Positions 24,402 to 34,776 of a stretch of DNA of 64,000 bases are shown one piece after another (positions within the stretch are counted from its first letter, which is position 1; every line of letters starts with the position of its first letter). The DNA comes from Acidimicrobiales bacterium. Its GTDB lineage: Bacteria > Actinomycetota > Acidimicrobiia > Acidimicrobiales > SZUA-35. The stretch lies in contig JAWKIO010000005.1 in assembly GCA_041394265.1 (NCBI GenBank), positions 3,906,001-3,970,000 of the forward strand. The letters run 5' to 3'. The notes beneath the pieces are model-generated. The model did no database searches. It saw only the letters and a program-made list of their open reading frames with translations, and was not told the origin of the DNA. The translations under genes and the position numbers were made by a program.

Positions 24402-24457
24402 AGCCCTGGACGCCGGCAGGTCCGGCCGGGGTCGGTCGAGCCGGTAGGGTCGCGGCC

Positions 24458-24913
24458 ATGCCTCGGCTGCTGATCGTGCACCACACCCCGTCGCCCGGGA
24501 TGCACACCATGCTCGAGGCCGTGCTCGACGGAACGAAGGCCGAGGGGATCGAAGGGGTCGAGGTGGTGACGCGGGCGGCACTGTCGGCGACTGCATCCGA
24601 CGTGCTGGCTGCCGATGGTCTCATCCTTGGCACGCCCGCCAATCTCGGCACGATGAGCGGAGCGCTCAAACACTTCTTCGACACGATCTACTACCCGTGC
24701 CTCACCGAGACCGTCGGCCGTCCTTACGGTGTTTACGTCCACGGCAACAACGACGTTGACGGCGCACTGGCCGACATCGCCAAGATCGCCACCGGCCTGC
24801 AGTGGCGACTCGCCCAGCAGCCGGTGCGAGTCTTCGATCGGCCCGGTCGACCTGACCTCGATGCGTGCTGGGAAGTCGGTGCCGCCATGGCGGCGGGATT
24901 GATGGCGATCTGA
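24458..24913 (+). CDS. Flavodoxin-like NAD(P)H-dependent oxidoreductase
   Basis: Small flavoprotein of 151 aa with a flavodoxin/NADPH-dependent FMN reductase fold. The FMN phosphate loop is HHTPSPGMHTM (about 8-18), replacing the usual SxTGxT; the second FMN loop is LGTPANLGTMSGALKHFFD (about 57-75) and the third is VHGNNDVDG. This composition resembles the WrbA/flavodoxin family 'NAD(P)H dehydrogenase quinone-type' proteins. It is 68 bases ahead of the P450 gene on the same strand and could supply it with electrons, though P450s of this class normally use ferredoxin. Confidence 0.82.
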   Translation: MPRLLIVHHTPSPGMHTMLEAVLDGTKAEGIEGVEVVTRAALSATASDVLAADGLILGTPANLGTMSGALKHFFDTIYYPCLTETVGRPYGVYVHGNNDVDGALADIAKIATGLQWRLAQQPVRVFDRPGRPDLDACWEVGAAMAAGLMAI

Positions 24914-24981
24914 CTGGCGGGCACTGGGGCACCTAGCATCGCGGACAACGCCATTCGACATCACTCCTGGGGGAGGCAGCG

Positions 24982-26313
24982 ATGACCGACGTGCAGCTCG
25001 ACCGCGAGACCTGGTTGTCGCGCAAACCGGTGCGCAGCCCCGAGATGGAGCAGGCGATCTTCGGCGGTGACGTCGGCGATGCCAACGACCTGTCGCTCGA
25101 CGAGATCAACCCGATGAACCCGCACCTGTTCCGGGAGCATCGCTGGCACGAGCACTTCGCCCGGCTTCGTCGTGAGGACCCGGTGCACTTCAACGAGCTC
25201 GGGTCGGCCGGTCGCTACTGGTCGGTGACTCGCTACGACGACGTGCGTGCCGTCGACAGCGATTGGAAGACCTACTCCTCGGCCGATGGCATCACGATCG
25301 GGCCTCGGATCGGGTCGCCCATGCCGGAGACGGTCGGTAGCGGGTCGGCCTCGTTCATCGCCATGGACCCGCCGGACCAGACGGCGCAGCGCAAGACGGT
25401 GAGGGGCATCTCGGCGCCCAGCAGTCTGCGGAACCTCGACGATCTCATCCGCGAACGCACCGTCGGCGTCCTCGAGTCGCTGCCTGAAGGCGAGACCTTC
25501 GACTGGGTCGAGTCCGTCTCGATCGAACTCACCACGCTGCTGCTCGCAACCCTGTTCGACTTCCCGCTCGAGGATCGCTACAAGCTCACCCGCTGGTCCG
25601 ACGTGGCCACCTCGATTCCTCAACCGGGAGGGATCGTCGAATCCGGTGCCCAGCAGCGGGCGGAGATCCGCGAGTGTCTCGAGTACTTCGAGCAGCTGTG
25701 GATCGAACGCGAGACGAACCCCGGCTTCGATCTGGTGTCGATGCTGGTGCACGGCGACGCCACCCGACACCTGCCGGCCTCCGCCCACCTCGGCAACATC
25801 TTCCTCCTGATCATCGGTGGGAACGACACCACCCGCAACACGATGTCGGGCAGTGTCTACGGGCTCAACCAGTACCCCGACCAGTACGCCCAGCTCATCG
25901 CCGACCCGTCGCTGGTGGCGAACCTGGTGCCCGAGATCGTCCGCTGGCAGACCCCGCTGTCGTACATGCGCCGCACAGCGACCTGCGACACCGAACTCGG
26001 TGGCAAGCAGATCCGCAAGGACGATCAGGTGCTGATGTGGTACCTCTCGGCGAACCGAGACGAGTCGGTGTTCGGCGACAACGCCGACGCCATCGATCTC
26101 CACCGGCCGAACGCCGACCGGCACCTGTCGTTCGGCTACGGCGTGCACTTCTGCATGGGCAGCCGACTGGCCGAACTGCAGCTGAGGATCCTGTGGGAGG
26201 AGATCCTCCAACGCTTCGACCGCATCGACGTGGTCGGCGAACCACAGCGCACGTTCTCGTCCTTCATCAACGGCTACACCCACCTTCCCGTCGAGGTCAC
26301 GCGCAAGCGCTGA
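24982..26313 (+). CDS. Cytochrome P450, CYP153-like (terminal alkane/fatty acid hydroxylase)
   Basis: Soluble P450 of 443 aa. Heme thiolate C391 lies in FGYGVHFCMGSRLA; the I-helix oxygen motif is GGNDTTRN; ExxR is EIVR. Long stretches (LNQYPDQ; RWQTPLSYMRRTA; LGGKQIRK; LQLRILWEEILQRFDRI; VVGEPQRTFSSF) closely match CYP153-type alkane hydroxylases from memory, hence omega-hydroxylation of medium-chain alkanes or acyl chains is the best prediction. GGGGGAGG precedes ATG 24982. Ferredoxin and ferredoxin reductase genes, usually adjacent, are absent. It heads a same-strand run with an aldehyde dehydrogenase and other oxidative enzymes. Confidence 0.9.
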   Translation: MTDVQLDRETWLSRKPVRSPEMEQAIFGGDVGDANDLSLDEINPMNPHLFREHRWHEHFARLRREDPVHFNELGSAGRYWSVTRYDDVRAVDSDWKTYSSADGITIGPRIGSPMPETVGSGSASFIAMDPPDQTAQRKTVRGISAPSSLRNLDDLIRERTVGVLESLPEGETFDWVESVSIELTTLLLATLFDFPLEDRYKLTRWSDVATSIPQPGGIVESGAQQRAEIRECLEYFEQLWIERETNPGFDLVSMLVHGDATRHLPASAHLGNIFLLIIGGNDTTRNTMSGSVYGLNQYPDQYAQLIADPSLVANLVPEIVRWQTPLSYMRRTATCDTELGGKQIRKDDQVLMWYLSANRDESVFGDNADAIDLHRPNADRHLSFGYGVHFCMGSRLAELQLRILWEEILQRFDRIDVVGEPQRTFSSFINGYTHLPVEVTRKR

Positions 26314-26374
26314 CCGGCTCCCGGAGTTCGCCGCCGATCTCTAGGATGTGGCCGCCGACGACAGGAGCAGGACC

Positions 26375-27871
<1,497 letters not shown>

Positions 27872-27954
27872 TCCTGGTGACTCGGCCGAGTGTCGGGTTG
27901 GCAGCCGACGCTGCTTGGACGAGCCGTGCCGGAAACCTGCAGTAGCGTGCCGAG

Positions 27955-28728
27955 ATGGACTTGGTCGACCTCGACCGCTTTCACGACCTCGGCTACGCCG
28001 GCCCGTTCGAGGCGCTTTCGCCCGAGGAAACGGCCGCCACTCGTGACGCCGTCGCGAGCTTGCTCGCCACGGCCCCCGATCCCTACCCCGAACGCGGCTT
28101 CCATGCCCGGCAGGTGCCATATCACCACAACCGCTTTCTCGACTCCCCGATCGCCTTCGAGTTGTCCACCCATCCCGAGATCGTGGCGCGTGTCCGGGCC
28201 TTGCTCGGGCCCGATGTGCTGTTGTGGCGAGCTCACTTCTTCGACAAGGGGCCGGGCGCAAAGGAGATCCCCTGGCATCAGGACGCGAACTACTGGCCGC
28301 TGGAACCGGCCGTCATCGTCTCGGCGTGGTTGGCCCTCGACCGGGTCACTGCCGAGAACTCCTGCCTCCAGCTGATTCCGGGGTCACACCGCCGGATCGT
28401 GCCGCATGTCGCAGCGACCGATGACATGGCTTTCCTCGAGATGGCCGAACCCGGAAGCTATGACCCGAGCCACGCCATCGACATCGATCTCGAGCCGGGG
28501 CAGTTCATCTTGTTCAACGAACGGATCCTGCATCATTCCGAGCCAAATCGCTCGATCCTGCCACGTTGCGGTCTCTCGATTCGCTTCATCCCACCCCTGG
28601 TGAAGGTCCTCACCTACGACTCCCAGAATCACGTGCTTCCGGTCGTGTCAGGAGAAGACCGTCTCGGATTCAATCGCACGCTCGGCTCGCCGACGGATCG
28701 ACTCGTGCGGATCATCGCCGATGATTAG
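27955..28728 (+). CDS. Phytanoyl-CoA dioxygenase (PhyH) family protein
   Basis: Second Fe(II)/2-oxoglutarate oxygenase, 257 aa. Metal ligands: HxD in PWHQDANYWPLE and the distal His in ILHHSEPN; the 2-oxoglutarate arginine is probably in RCGLSIRFIPP. LQLIPGSHRRIVPH is a standard PhyH segment. It shares little with the PhyH protein at 22070 outside these motifs, so it is a paralogue from another subgroup, similar to chlorinating/phytanoyl-type enzymes acting on small molecules. Nine bases separate it from the SRPBCC gene, implying an operon with 28738-30059. Confidence 0.87.
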   Translation: MDLVDLDRFHDLGYAGPFEALSPEETAATRDAVASLLATAPDPYPERGFHARQVPYHHNRFLDSPIAFELSTHPEIVARVRALLGPDVLLWRAHFFDKGPGAKEIPWHQDANYWPLEPAVIVSAWLALDRVTAENSCLQLIPGSHRRIVPHVAATDDMAFLEMAEPGSYDPSHAIDIDLEPGQFILFNERILHHSEPNRSILPRCGLSIRFIPPLVKVLTYDSQNHVLPVVSGEDRLGFNRTLGSPTDRLVRIIADD

Positions 28729-28737
28729 GGTGCGGCC

Positions 28738-29202
28738 ATGACACCCGACATCGAAGTCTCACGCGACATCGCCGCTTCACCTGCGGCGGTGTTCGCTGCC
28801 CTCACCGACATCACCCGCATGGGGGAGTGGTCACCGGAAACCTACGCCACGGAATGGCTCGACGGCGCGTCGACCGCCGAGGTCGGTGCCTCGTTCATGG
28901 GTCACAACCACAATGGTGACAAGGAGTGGAGCACCAAGGCCACGATCGTCGAGTTGGTGGAGAACGAGCGCTTCTTCTTCGACTGCAGCGCTCGGGACTT
29001 CGTCTTCGCCAAGTGGGGCTACTCGATCGAGCCGACCGACGACGGCTGTCGGGTCACCGAGTACACACAAGACCTCCGCCCGGAAGAGATCAAGGAGCGT
29101 GGCTCGTCGATCTCCGGGGTGACCGATCGGCTGTCGCACAATCGAGCCGGTATGGAGGTCACGCTCGAACGGCTCGCCGCTGCCGTCGAGTCCGACTCAT
29201 GA
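28738..29202 (+). CDS. SRPBCC family protein (START-like hydrophobic ligand binder)
   Basis: Helix-grip protein of 154 aa. The family start IEVSRDIAASPAAVFAALTDITRMGEWSPE is evident in two pieces (DIAASPAAVFAALTDI; RMGEWSPET), and the body has GHNHNGDKEWSTKATI and an internal acidic/aromatic ligand cavity. Proteins of this form act as polyketide cyclases, lipid carriers or unnamed hydrophobic-ligand binders. Its stop overlaps the SDR start in an ATGA (29199-29202), so it is translated with that dehydrogenase and probably works on the same substrate. Confidence 0.85.
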   Translation: MTPDIEVSRDIAASPAAVFAALTDITRMGEWSPETYATEWLDGASTAEVGASFMGHNHNGDKEWSTKATIVELVENERFFFDCSARDFVFAKWGYSIEPTDDGCRVTEYTQDLRPEEIKERGSSISGVTDRLSHNRAGMEVTLERLAAAVESDS

Positions 29203-30059
29203 GCGACGAGACGTCCATCCAACGTGGCATGACCGAGTTCGAGGGACGGGTCGCCGTCGTCACCGGTGCCGCTAGCGGGATCGGTCTCGGTATGGCCCGC
29301 GCCTTCGCCGGCGCCGGCATGAAGCTCGTCCTCGGCGACCTCGACACTGGCGCGCTCGATGCGGTCGTCACCGATCTCTCCTCGTCCGGTGCAAGCGTGG
29401 TCGGTCGGCGGACCGATGTGTCGCAACTGGGCGACAACGAGGCGCTGGCCGATCTGGCCATCGACACCTACGGCAAGGTGAACGTGCTGTGTGCCAACGC
29501 CGGTGTCGGTATCCCGACCCAAACCCACAAGATGAAGCTCGATGACTGGAAGTGGATTATCGACGTCGACCTGTGGGGCCCGATCTACGGGGTGAACCTC
29601 TTCCTGCCACTGATCGAGGAACAGGGCGAGGGCCACATCAACGCCACCGCCTCGATGGCGGGCCTCATCGCCAGCCAGATGATGGGGGCCTACAACGTCG
29701 CGAAGTTCGGAGTGGTCGCCCTCATGTCCACCGTTGAGCGCGACCTCGCCGGGCGCAAGAGCCCGGTCACGGCGTCGGTGCTCTGTCCTGGCCCGATCAA
29801 CACCAACATCAGCCGCAACTCGGTCAGCTTCCGGCCAGGCCAGGCCAAGCCGAAGGTCGACGGGAACGCATCGGCGAAGAGTGCGAAGAGCATCCAGGCG
29901 ATGCTCGAGCAGGGGATGGACCCCGATGATGTCGGGCGCCTCGTGCTCGAAGCCATCGGCGCCAACCGGTTCTGGGTGCTGACCCATCCGAACTGGGCCA
30001 AGGCAGTCCAACGTCAGGTCGACGCGATGATCGCCGACCAAACGCTGACCCGAGCCTGA
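29199..30059 (+). CDS. SDR family NAD(P)-dependent oxidoreductase
   Basis: Classical short-chain dehydrogenase, 286 aa. Cofactor motif TGAASGIGLGMA near residue 22, NAG in LCANAGVG, catalytic Ser in TASMAGL and Tyr/Lys in YNVAKFG. The C-terminal extension with KSIQAMLEQGMDPDDVGRLV is common in actinobacterial SDRs acting on large hydrophobic alcohols (steroid- or terpene-type), which is suggestive only. ATG 29199 is fixed by the overlap with the SRPBCC stop; a longer upstream frame runs over that gene and is rejected. Confidence 0.88.
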   Translation: MSDETSIQRGMTEFEGRVAVVTGAASGIGLGMARAFAGAGMKLVLGDLDTGALDAVVTDLSSSGASVVGRRTDVSQLGDNEALADLAIDTYGKVNVLCANAGVGIPTQTHKMKLDDWKWIIDVDLWGPIYGVNLFLPLIEEQGEGHINATASMAGLIASQMMGAYNVAKFGVVALMSTVERDLAGRKSPVTASVLCPGPINTNISRNSVSFRPGQAKPKVDGNASAKSAKSIQAMLEQGMDPDDVGRLVLEAIGANRFWVLTHPNWAKAVQRQVDAMIADQTLTRA

Positions 30060-30120
30060 GACGTTCGCCGCTGGTGGACAAGCGGCTTTGGTACAACGTC
30101 GATCCAACCGATGGGAAGTG

Positions 30121-30906
30121 ATGGACTCCACCGCTGATGTCACCGCTCATGCCGAGCTCGACCGCCTTCTGGCGGCTCCACCGGTCGGTGCGCTCGAGCT
30201 CCACGTGGCCGACCGCCATCGACGGGTACCGATCGGTGAGCGGCTGGCCGAGTTCGCCGTCGACGAAGTGCTCTTCACCGTGCTCGGTGGCGAGCCCGGC
30301 GGTGGCGACGAGACACCACGAATGGCCACGGTCGGCTGGGCCGGTGCCCGTGGCGCACTCGCCGGCGTGGCGATGGCACCGTCAGACATGGACGCAGCGG
30401 CACACCGAGCCGTGATGATCGCTGCCCGCCAGCGAGCCATTCCCGTGCGGTACTTCGTCGAGGACGCTCAGCTCGTGGGGTCGAGCGTGCGGGAGATCGG
30501 GGTCGTCGGAGGTCCGAGGCCGCACGCCAACCCTGGTCGACTTGCGTCCGAAGCAAGGCTGCTCGACATCCCGAGTCGATTCGAGGTTGAGATCCATCGG
30601 ATCGACCGGCCCAGTCTCGTCGGACGCAAGGTCATGCGGCGCGGGCCCTTCGAGGAGGTCTTCCGGGTGGTCATGGACGATCACTGGATCGTGATCGACT
30701 ACCGCCAGCGTACCGATCCGGTCAGGATCGAGATCCCGAGAAGCGAGTTCCTGGGGATCGCCAACGCTCGCCGCTCGCCACTGGCGCTGACACCCTCCGA
30801 TGCCTGGCGGCTCCCCAGCCTCGAGGACTGGTCGCGCACGGACTATCGGGGACGGGAGTTCGCGTCCTGGGCGTACGAGCGGGTGCTGTCACGGTCTGGG
30901 CTCTGA
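30121..30906 (+). CDS. Hypothetical protein
   Basis: I do not recognise this 261-aa protein. It has no signal peptide or membrane helix, is Arg/Glu-rich, and has an even spread of hydrophobic residues typical of a folded cytosolic protein. A central segment VGRKVMRRGPFEEVFRVVMD and strand-like DHWIVIDYRQRTDPVRIEIP suggest a mixed alpha/beta C-terminal half. GGAAG is five bases before ATG 30121. It is 61 bases beyond the SDR stop on the same strand and converges with the DHH phosphoesterase gene. Frame, codon bias and ribosome site make it a real gene. Confidence 0.7.
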   Translation: MDSTADVTAHAELDRLLAAPPVGALELHVADRHRRVPIGERLAEFAVDEVLFTVLGGEPGGGDETPRMATVGWAGARGALAGVAMAPSDMDAAAHRAVMIAARQRAIPVRYFVEDAQLVGSSVREIGVVGGPRPHANPGRLASEARLLDIPSRFEVEIHRIDRPSLVGRKVMRRGPFEEVFRVVMDDHWIVIDYRQRTDPVRIEIPRSEFLGIANARRSPLALTPSDAWRLPSLEDWSRTDYRGREFASWAYERVLSRSGL

Positions 30907-30943
30907 GCCGGTCTGCGTCCGCGGGGAGCAGAGGCGACTTGGG

Positions 30944-31897
30944 TCAGCTGACGGAGTTCGCTCCGGTGGCGGCTCGGTGGTCGGCGGTGATGGACTCGAT
31001 CAGTTCGCGAAGGACCCGGTCGGCATCGTCGGTCTCCACCTGACAGGTGCCGGCGGCCGCGTGGCCCCCGCCGCCGTATCGCAGCATGATCTCGCCGACG
31101 TTCGTGGTGCAGCTGCGATCCAGGATCGACTTGCCGGTGGCGAAGACGGTGTTCTGCTGGCGGAAGCCCCACATCTTGTGGATCGAGATGTTGCACTGGG
31201 GGTACATGGCGTAGATCAGGAACCGGTTGGCGGGCCAAATGGTGTCCTCGCCGGTCAGGTCGAGCACGATCAGGTTCTCGTGCGCGGTGGAGCACCGCTC
31301 GATCTGTTCCTTCGCTGCGTCCTGATGGGCGAAGTAGAGCTCGGTGCGCTCGGCCACGTCGGGCAGCTGCAGGATCTCCTCGATCGTGTGGTTCTTGCAG
31401 TAGGCGATGAGGTCCATCATCAGGTCGTAGTTGGAGATGCGGAAGTCCCGGAAACGTCCGAGCCCGGTTCTCGGGTCCATGATGAAGTTGAGCAGTTCCC
31501 ATCCTCGGGGGTGGAGGACTTCCCCCTCGGAGTACTGGGCCGAGTCGGCCTTGTCGACGGCCTCCATCATGTCGAGCCAGGTGCGAGGGAAGGACGCTTC
31601 GCCGCCGTAGTAGTCCCACACCACTCGGGCCGCCGAGGGGGCGTGCGGCAGGATCACGTGGTTGTCGTGGGTGTCGTTGCGCAGGGTCTCGGACTCGTGA
31701 TGGTCGAACGCCAGGTGCACGCCGTCGACGTAGGGGAGGTTGGTCGTGATGTCGTTCGCCGTGATCGCCACCTTGCCGTCCTGCATGTCCTTCGGATGGA
31801 CGAAGAGAATGTCGTCGATCATCTCCAGGTGTTCCAGCAACACGGCGCAGACGAGGCCGTCGAAATCGCTGCGGGTGACGAGTCGGTACTTGCTCAC
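30944..31897 (-). CDS. DHH-family phosphoesterase (exopolyphosphatase-like)
   Basis: Metal-dependent phosphoesterase of 317 aa. DHH motifs: I in TRSDFDGLVCA, II-III in HLAFDHHESE, and IV region in DKADSAQY; the C-terminal DHHA1 domain closes with RYGGGGHAAAGTC. These proteins cleave phosphodiesters or polyphosphate (RecJ/NrnA/PPX1 relatives). GTG 31897 follows GGGAG by eight bases; the frame remains open far upstream across nagA but that part is shadow. It lies 92 bases after nagA on the same strand and may be read from the same transcript, but has no obvious link to amino sugar use. Confidence 0.85.
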   Translation of the reverse strand: MSKYRLVTRSDFDGLVCAVLLEHLEMIDDILFVHPKDMQDGKVAITANDITTNLPYVDGVHLAFDHHESETLRNDTHDNHVILPHAPSAARVVWDYYGGEASFPRTWLDMMEAVDKADSAQYSEGEVLHPRGWELLNFIMDPRTGLGRFRDFRISNYDLMMDLIAYCKNHTIEEILQLPDVAERTELYFAHQDAAKEQIERCSTAHENLIVLDLTGEDTIWPANRFLIYAMYPQCNISIHKMWGFRQQNTVFATGKSILDRSCTTNVGEIMLRYGGGGHAAAGTCQVETDDADRVLRELIESITADHRAATGANSVS

Positions 31898-31989
31898 GAG
31901 GCACACTCCCAGAGGTTGGTCTTCGTAGAACTTTCGGCCGTTTGCCCGGCGACGTGAGTCCCGTCGATTACGCAGGTACCGACGGCGTG

Positions 31990-33114
31990 TCAGCCGGTGA
32001 TCACCTCGGCAACGGTCAGGTCTTCGTCGAGGACGACGAGATCGGCAATCGCTCCAACCGAGAGCAGCGCTGGGTCGCGCTCGTCGATCGCCCGAGCTGG
32101 TGTCGTGGTGAGCGCAGCGATGGCGTCGGTTCGGGAGACACCGCAGGTGTTGACCGCCACACGTAGGGCACGGTCGGGCGTGAGTGTCGATCCGGCAAGG
32201 GTGTCGGTCCCTGCCACCAAGGCTCGGCCGTTCGCGACCTCGACATCGAGGCAGCCCAGCTGGTAGTGACCGGGCGGCGCTGCAGCACCGGCCATGGCAT
32301 CGGTGACCAGGGCGATCCTCCTCGGTGCTGCGGCGAACAACAGGCCGATCGAGGCCGGATGCACGTGGACACCGTCGGCGATCACCTCGATCGTGACGTG
32401 GTCGGCTTCGATCGCAGCGCCGAGAACACCCGGGGAGCGTCCCTCGATCGGGGCCATTGCGTTGAAGGCGTGGGTCACGAGCGATGCCCCGCGGGCGAAC
32501 GCCTCGCGAGCGGTCTGATAGTCGCACGCCGTGTGTCCCACCGCGACGGCCACGCCGGCCGCAACGAATCGGTCGATGGCATCCATGGCCCCGGGCAGCT
32601 CCGGTGCCAACGTGATCTGCCGGACGAGTTCGGGGCCGGCTTCCAGCAGCTGGTCGACCGATCGACGGTCCGGCTCGCGCAGCAGGCCGGGATGGTGAGC
32701 ACCGTGTCGTCCGTAGGCCAGGAACGGGCCCTCGATGTGCACTCCGACGAGCCCACGATCTCGAGCCATGGCCTGCTGCGTCTTCGACAACGCATCCACG
32801 ATGTCGTCGATCGAACTCGTGACGAAGGAGGCCACGGCGCGCGTGGTGCCGTGTGCCCGCATCGCCGCCAGGGCGGTCATCGCCGAGTCGATGCCGTCCT
32901 GGTAGTGCGCACCACCGCCACCATGACCGTGAATGTCGACGAATCCGGGTGTCAGAAAGCGATCGGACGCGTCGATCGTCCGAGCTGCGGTCGGAGGCTC
33001 GTCGTGCTCGGTCCCGATCGCAACGATCGTGCCATCTTCGACGTACACCCAACCGGGACGTTCGCCATTGGCGTCGAGCAGTGTCCCCGAGTGGATCAGC
33101 GTCGACCTCGCCAC
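31990..33114 (-). CDS. nagA: N-acetylglucosamine-6-phosphate deacetylase
   Basis: Amidohydrolase of 374 aa that removes acetate from GlcNAc-6-P to give glucosamine-6-P. Metal and substrate motifs: GFVDIHGHGGGG (about 58-69), HIEGPFLAYGRHGAH, VGHTACDY, THAFNAMAP, and DGVHVHP; the catalytic Asp is in LVTDAMAGA. GTG 33114 shares its G with the nagB stop (TAGTG), which fixes the start and shows coupling. It is the last gene of the GlcNAc operon. Confidence 0.95.
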   Translation of the reverse strand: MARSTLIHSGTLLDANGERPGWVYVEDGTIVAIGTEHDEPPTAARTIDASDRFLTPGFVDIHGHGGGGAHYQDGIDSAMTALAAMRAHGTTRAVASFVTSSIDDIVDALSKTQQAMARDRGLVGVHIEGPFLAYGRHGAHHPGLLREPDRRSVDQLLEAGPELVRQITLAPELPGAMDAIDRFVAAGVAVAVGHTACDYQTAREAFARGASLVTHAFNAMAPIEGRSPGVLGAAIEADHVTIEVIADGVHVHPASIGLLFAAAPRRIALVTDAMAGAAAPPGHYQLGCLDVEVANGRALVAGTDTLAGSTLTPDRALRVAVNTCGVSRTDAIAALTTTPARAIDERDPALLSVGAIADLVVLDEDLTVAEVITG

Positions 33115-33896
33115 TACAGGTGCTGCCACGGTGGCTTGTTGGCGAACACCCACCGGTAGTAGTCGGTGCGCTGGAGATCGGCGGCGGCCGCCTCGTCGAG
33201 GACGACCGTCACATGCGGGTGGAGCTGGATGCACGACGCCGGCACCGACGCCGAGAGCGGACCCTCGACCGCTGCCGCGATCGCCTTGGCCTTGCCCGCG
33301 CCGAACGCCATGAGGACGAGGTGGCGCGCCCGCAGGATGGTGCCGATGCCCTGTGTCACGGAGTGGGTGGGCACCTGCTCGGGGGAGTCGAAGAACCGGG
33401 CGTTGTCGGCACGGGTCTGGGCCGTGAGGGTCTTGACCCGAGTCAGCGATGCGAGCGATGAGCCTGGTTCGTTGAAGCCCACGTGGCCGTCGGTTCCGAT
33501 GCCGAGAAGCTGCAGATCCACGCCGCCGTGTGCGGTCAGTGCAGCCTCGAAACGCTCGCCGGCCGTGGCGATCCTCGCTTCCGACCCGTCAGGAACGTGC
33601 ACCCGCTCCGGGGCCAAGCCGAGCGGCTCGGTCACCTCCCGGCGGATCACACTGTGGTAGCTCTCAGGGTGTTCGACCGGAAGCCCGACGTATTCGTCCA
33701 GAGCGAAGGCGGTCACCGCCGACAGGTCGAGCCCGGCCGCACGCTCTCGAGCGAGGGCGGCGTAGACCGGGAGCGGCGTCGAGCCCGTGGCGACGCCGAG
33801 TGTGAACGCAGGCGTCGTGCGAATCTGCGACGCAAGGTGATCGGCGACGAGTTGGCCACCCTGCTCTGCGTTGTCGAGGATCACGATCTCAGCCAT
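33114..33896 (-). CDS. nagB: Glucosamine-6-phosphate deaminase
   Basis: Isomerising deaminase that converts glucosamine-6-P to fructose-6-P plus ammonia; 260 aa. LGVATGSTPLPVYAAL binds phosphate, FALDEYVGLPVEHPESY holds the catalytic Asp, and LLGIGTDGHVGFNEPGSS holds the second acidic residues. ATG 33896 has GGGAGG upstream within the end of the kinase gene, overlapping it by eight bases. Product of the sequential NagA-NagB route feeding glycolysis. Confidence 0.95.
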   Translation of the reverse strand: MAEIVILDNAEQGGQLVADHLASQIRTTPAFTLGVATGSTPLPVYAALARERAAGLDLSAVTAFALDEYVGLPVEHPESYHSVIRREVTEPLGLAPERVHVPDGSEARIATAGERFEAALTAHGGVDLQLLGIGTDGHVGFNEPGSSLASLTRVKTLTAQTRADNARFFDSPEQVPTHSVTQGIGTILRARHLVLMAFGAGKAKAIAAAVEGPLSASVPASCIQLHPHVTVVLDEAAAADLQRTDYYRWVFANKPPWQHL

Positions 33897-34776
33897 GTTG
33901 CCTCCCTGCGATCGCGGCGCCAATCGCAGCGATGGGCCGGTCGTCGTCGAGGATGTGAGCGATCGAACCGAGTCGTAGCGAGGCGATCAGCGAGGATGTC
34001 GACGCCCAGGCGTCGAAGTAGGTTGCCATGCCGTCACGCAAGAGCGACCCCAATCCGGTCAAGCCGCCGCCGAGCATGATGGTGTCGGCGCCGATGGTGA
34101 GCGCGAGCAAGCGGACGGCACTCGCGGCGCCGAAGAAGACCCCTTCGCGAATGGCGACGGCCCGGTCATCGCCGGCCGCAGCGGCGTCGAACACGTCGAT
34201 CGCCGTCGCTCCCGGTTGGCCCCACTGGGCGACGACGCCGGACCCGGAGGCGTAGCCCTCGAGCGTGCCGGGTAGGCCCTCGACATGTGTTGGACCGTGC
34301 GGATCGGCCGAGACGTAGCCGATCTCGCCGGCAACGCCGCCGGCGCCTTCCCAGACCCGGCCATCCAGGACGATGCCTGCTGCCATCCCCGTGCCGAGGT
34401 TGAGATAGGCGAACGAGGGTGACGTGGCGCCACCGAGCGCCCAGGAACCGAGCGCGGCAGCGTTCACATCGTTGCAGACAGCGACAGCCGAGCCGGTCGC
34501 TTCGGCGACCGCAGCCTCGAGGTCGAACGATCGGATGCCGATGTTTCGAGCGTGTTGGACGACGCCACCCCGGATGGCGCCCGGCACGCCGATGCCGATC
34601 GACTCGATTCGGCCCGGTACGTGAGGGAGCATCGCCTCGATGGCCTCGACCGTCCCGGCGGTGACGGCTGCGGGACCCTGGCGAGCCGGCGTCCGGCACG
34701 TGGCGAGGACATCGAGCTGCTCGTCGACCAACACCGCCTCGATCTTCGTCCCACCGACATCCACGCCGATCCTCAT
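33889..34776 (-). CDS. ROK-family sugar kinase (N-acetylglucosamine kinase)
   Basis: ATP-dependent kinase of 295 aa, predicted to phosphorylate GlcNAc released by the adjacent GH3 enzyme. N-terminal phosphate motif DVGGTKIEAVLVD, catalytic Asp in CNDVNAAALGSW, and GAGGVAGEIGYVS. The ROK zinc site, usually a CxCGxxGCxE cluster after GEIGH, is absent: the region reads ADPHGPTHVEGLPGTLEG, with no cysteine. It overlaps nagB by eight bases and the GH3 gene by four (ATGA 34773-34776). Confidence 0.88.
   Translation of the reverse strand: MRIGVDVGGTKIEAVLVDEQLDVLATCRTPARQGPAAVTAGTVEAIEAMLPHVPGRIESIGIGVPGAIRGGVVQHARNIGIRSFDLEAAVAEATGSAVAVCNDVNAAALGSWALGGATSPSFAYLNLGTGMAAGIVLDGRVWEGAGGVAGEIGYVSADPHGPTHVEGLPGTLEGYASGSGVVAQWGQPGATAIDVFDAAAAGDDRAVAIREGVFFGAASAVRLLALTIGADTIMLGGGLTGLGSLLRDGMATYFDAWASTSSLIASLRLGSIAHILDDDRPIAAIGAAIAGRQHG

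Noticed and set aside
31898..33052. N-terminal extension of the DHH phosphoesterase
   Set aside because: It is an out-of-frame shadow of nagA, Arg-rich, and the DHH fold starts with the first strand after GTG 31897.
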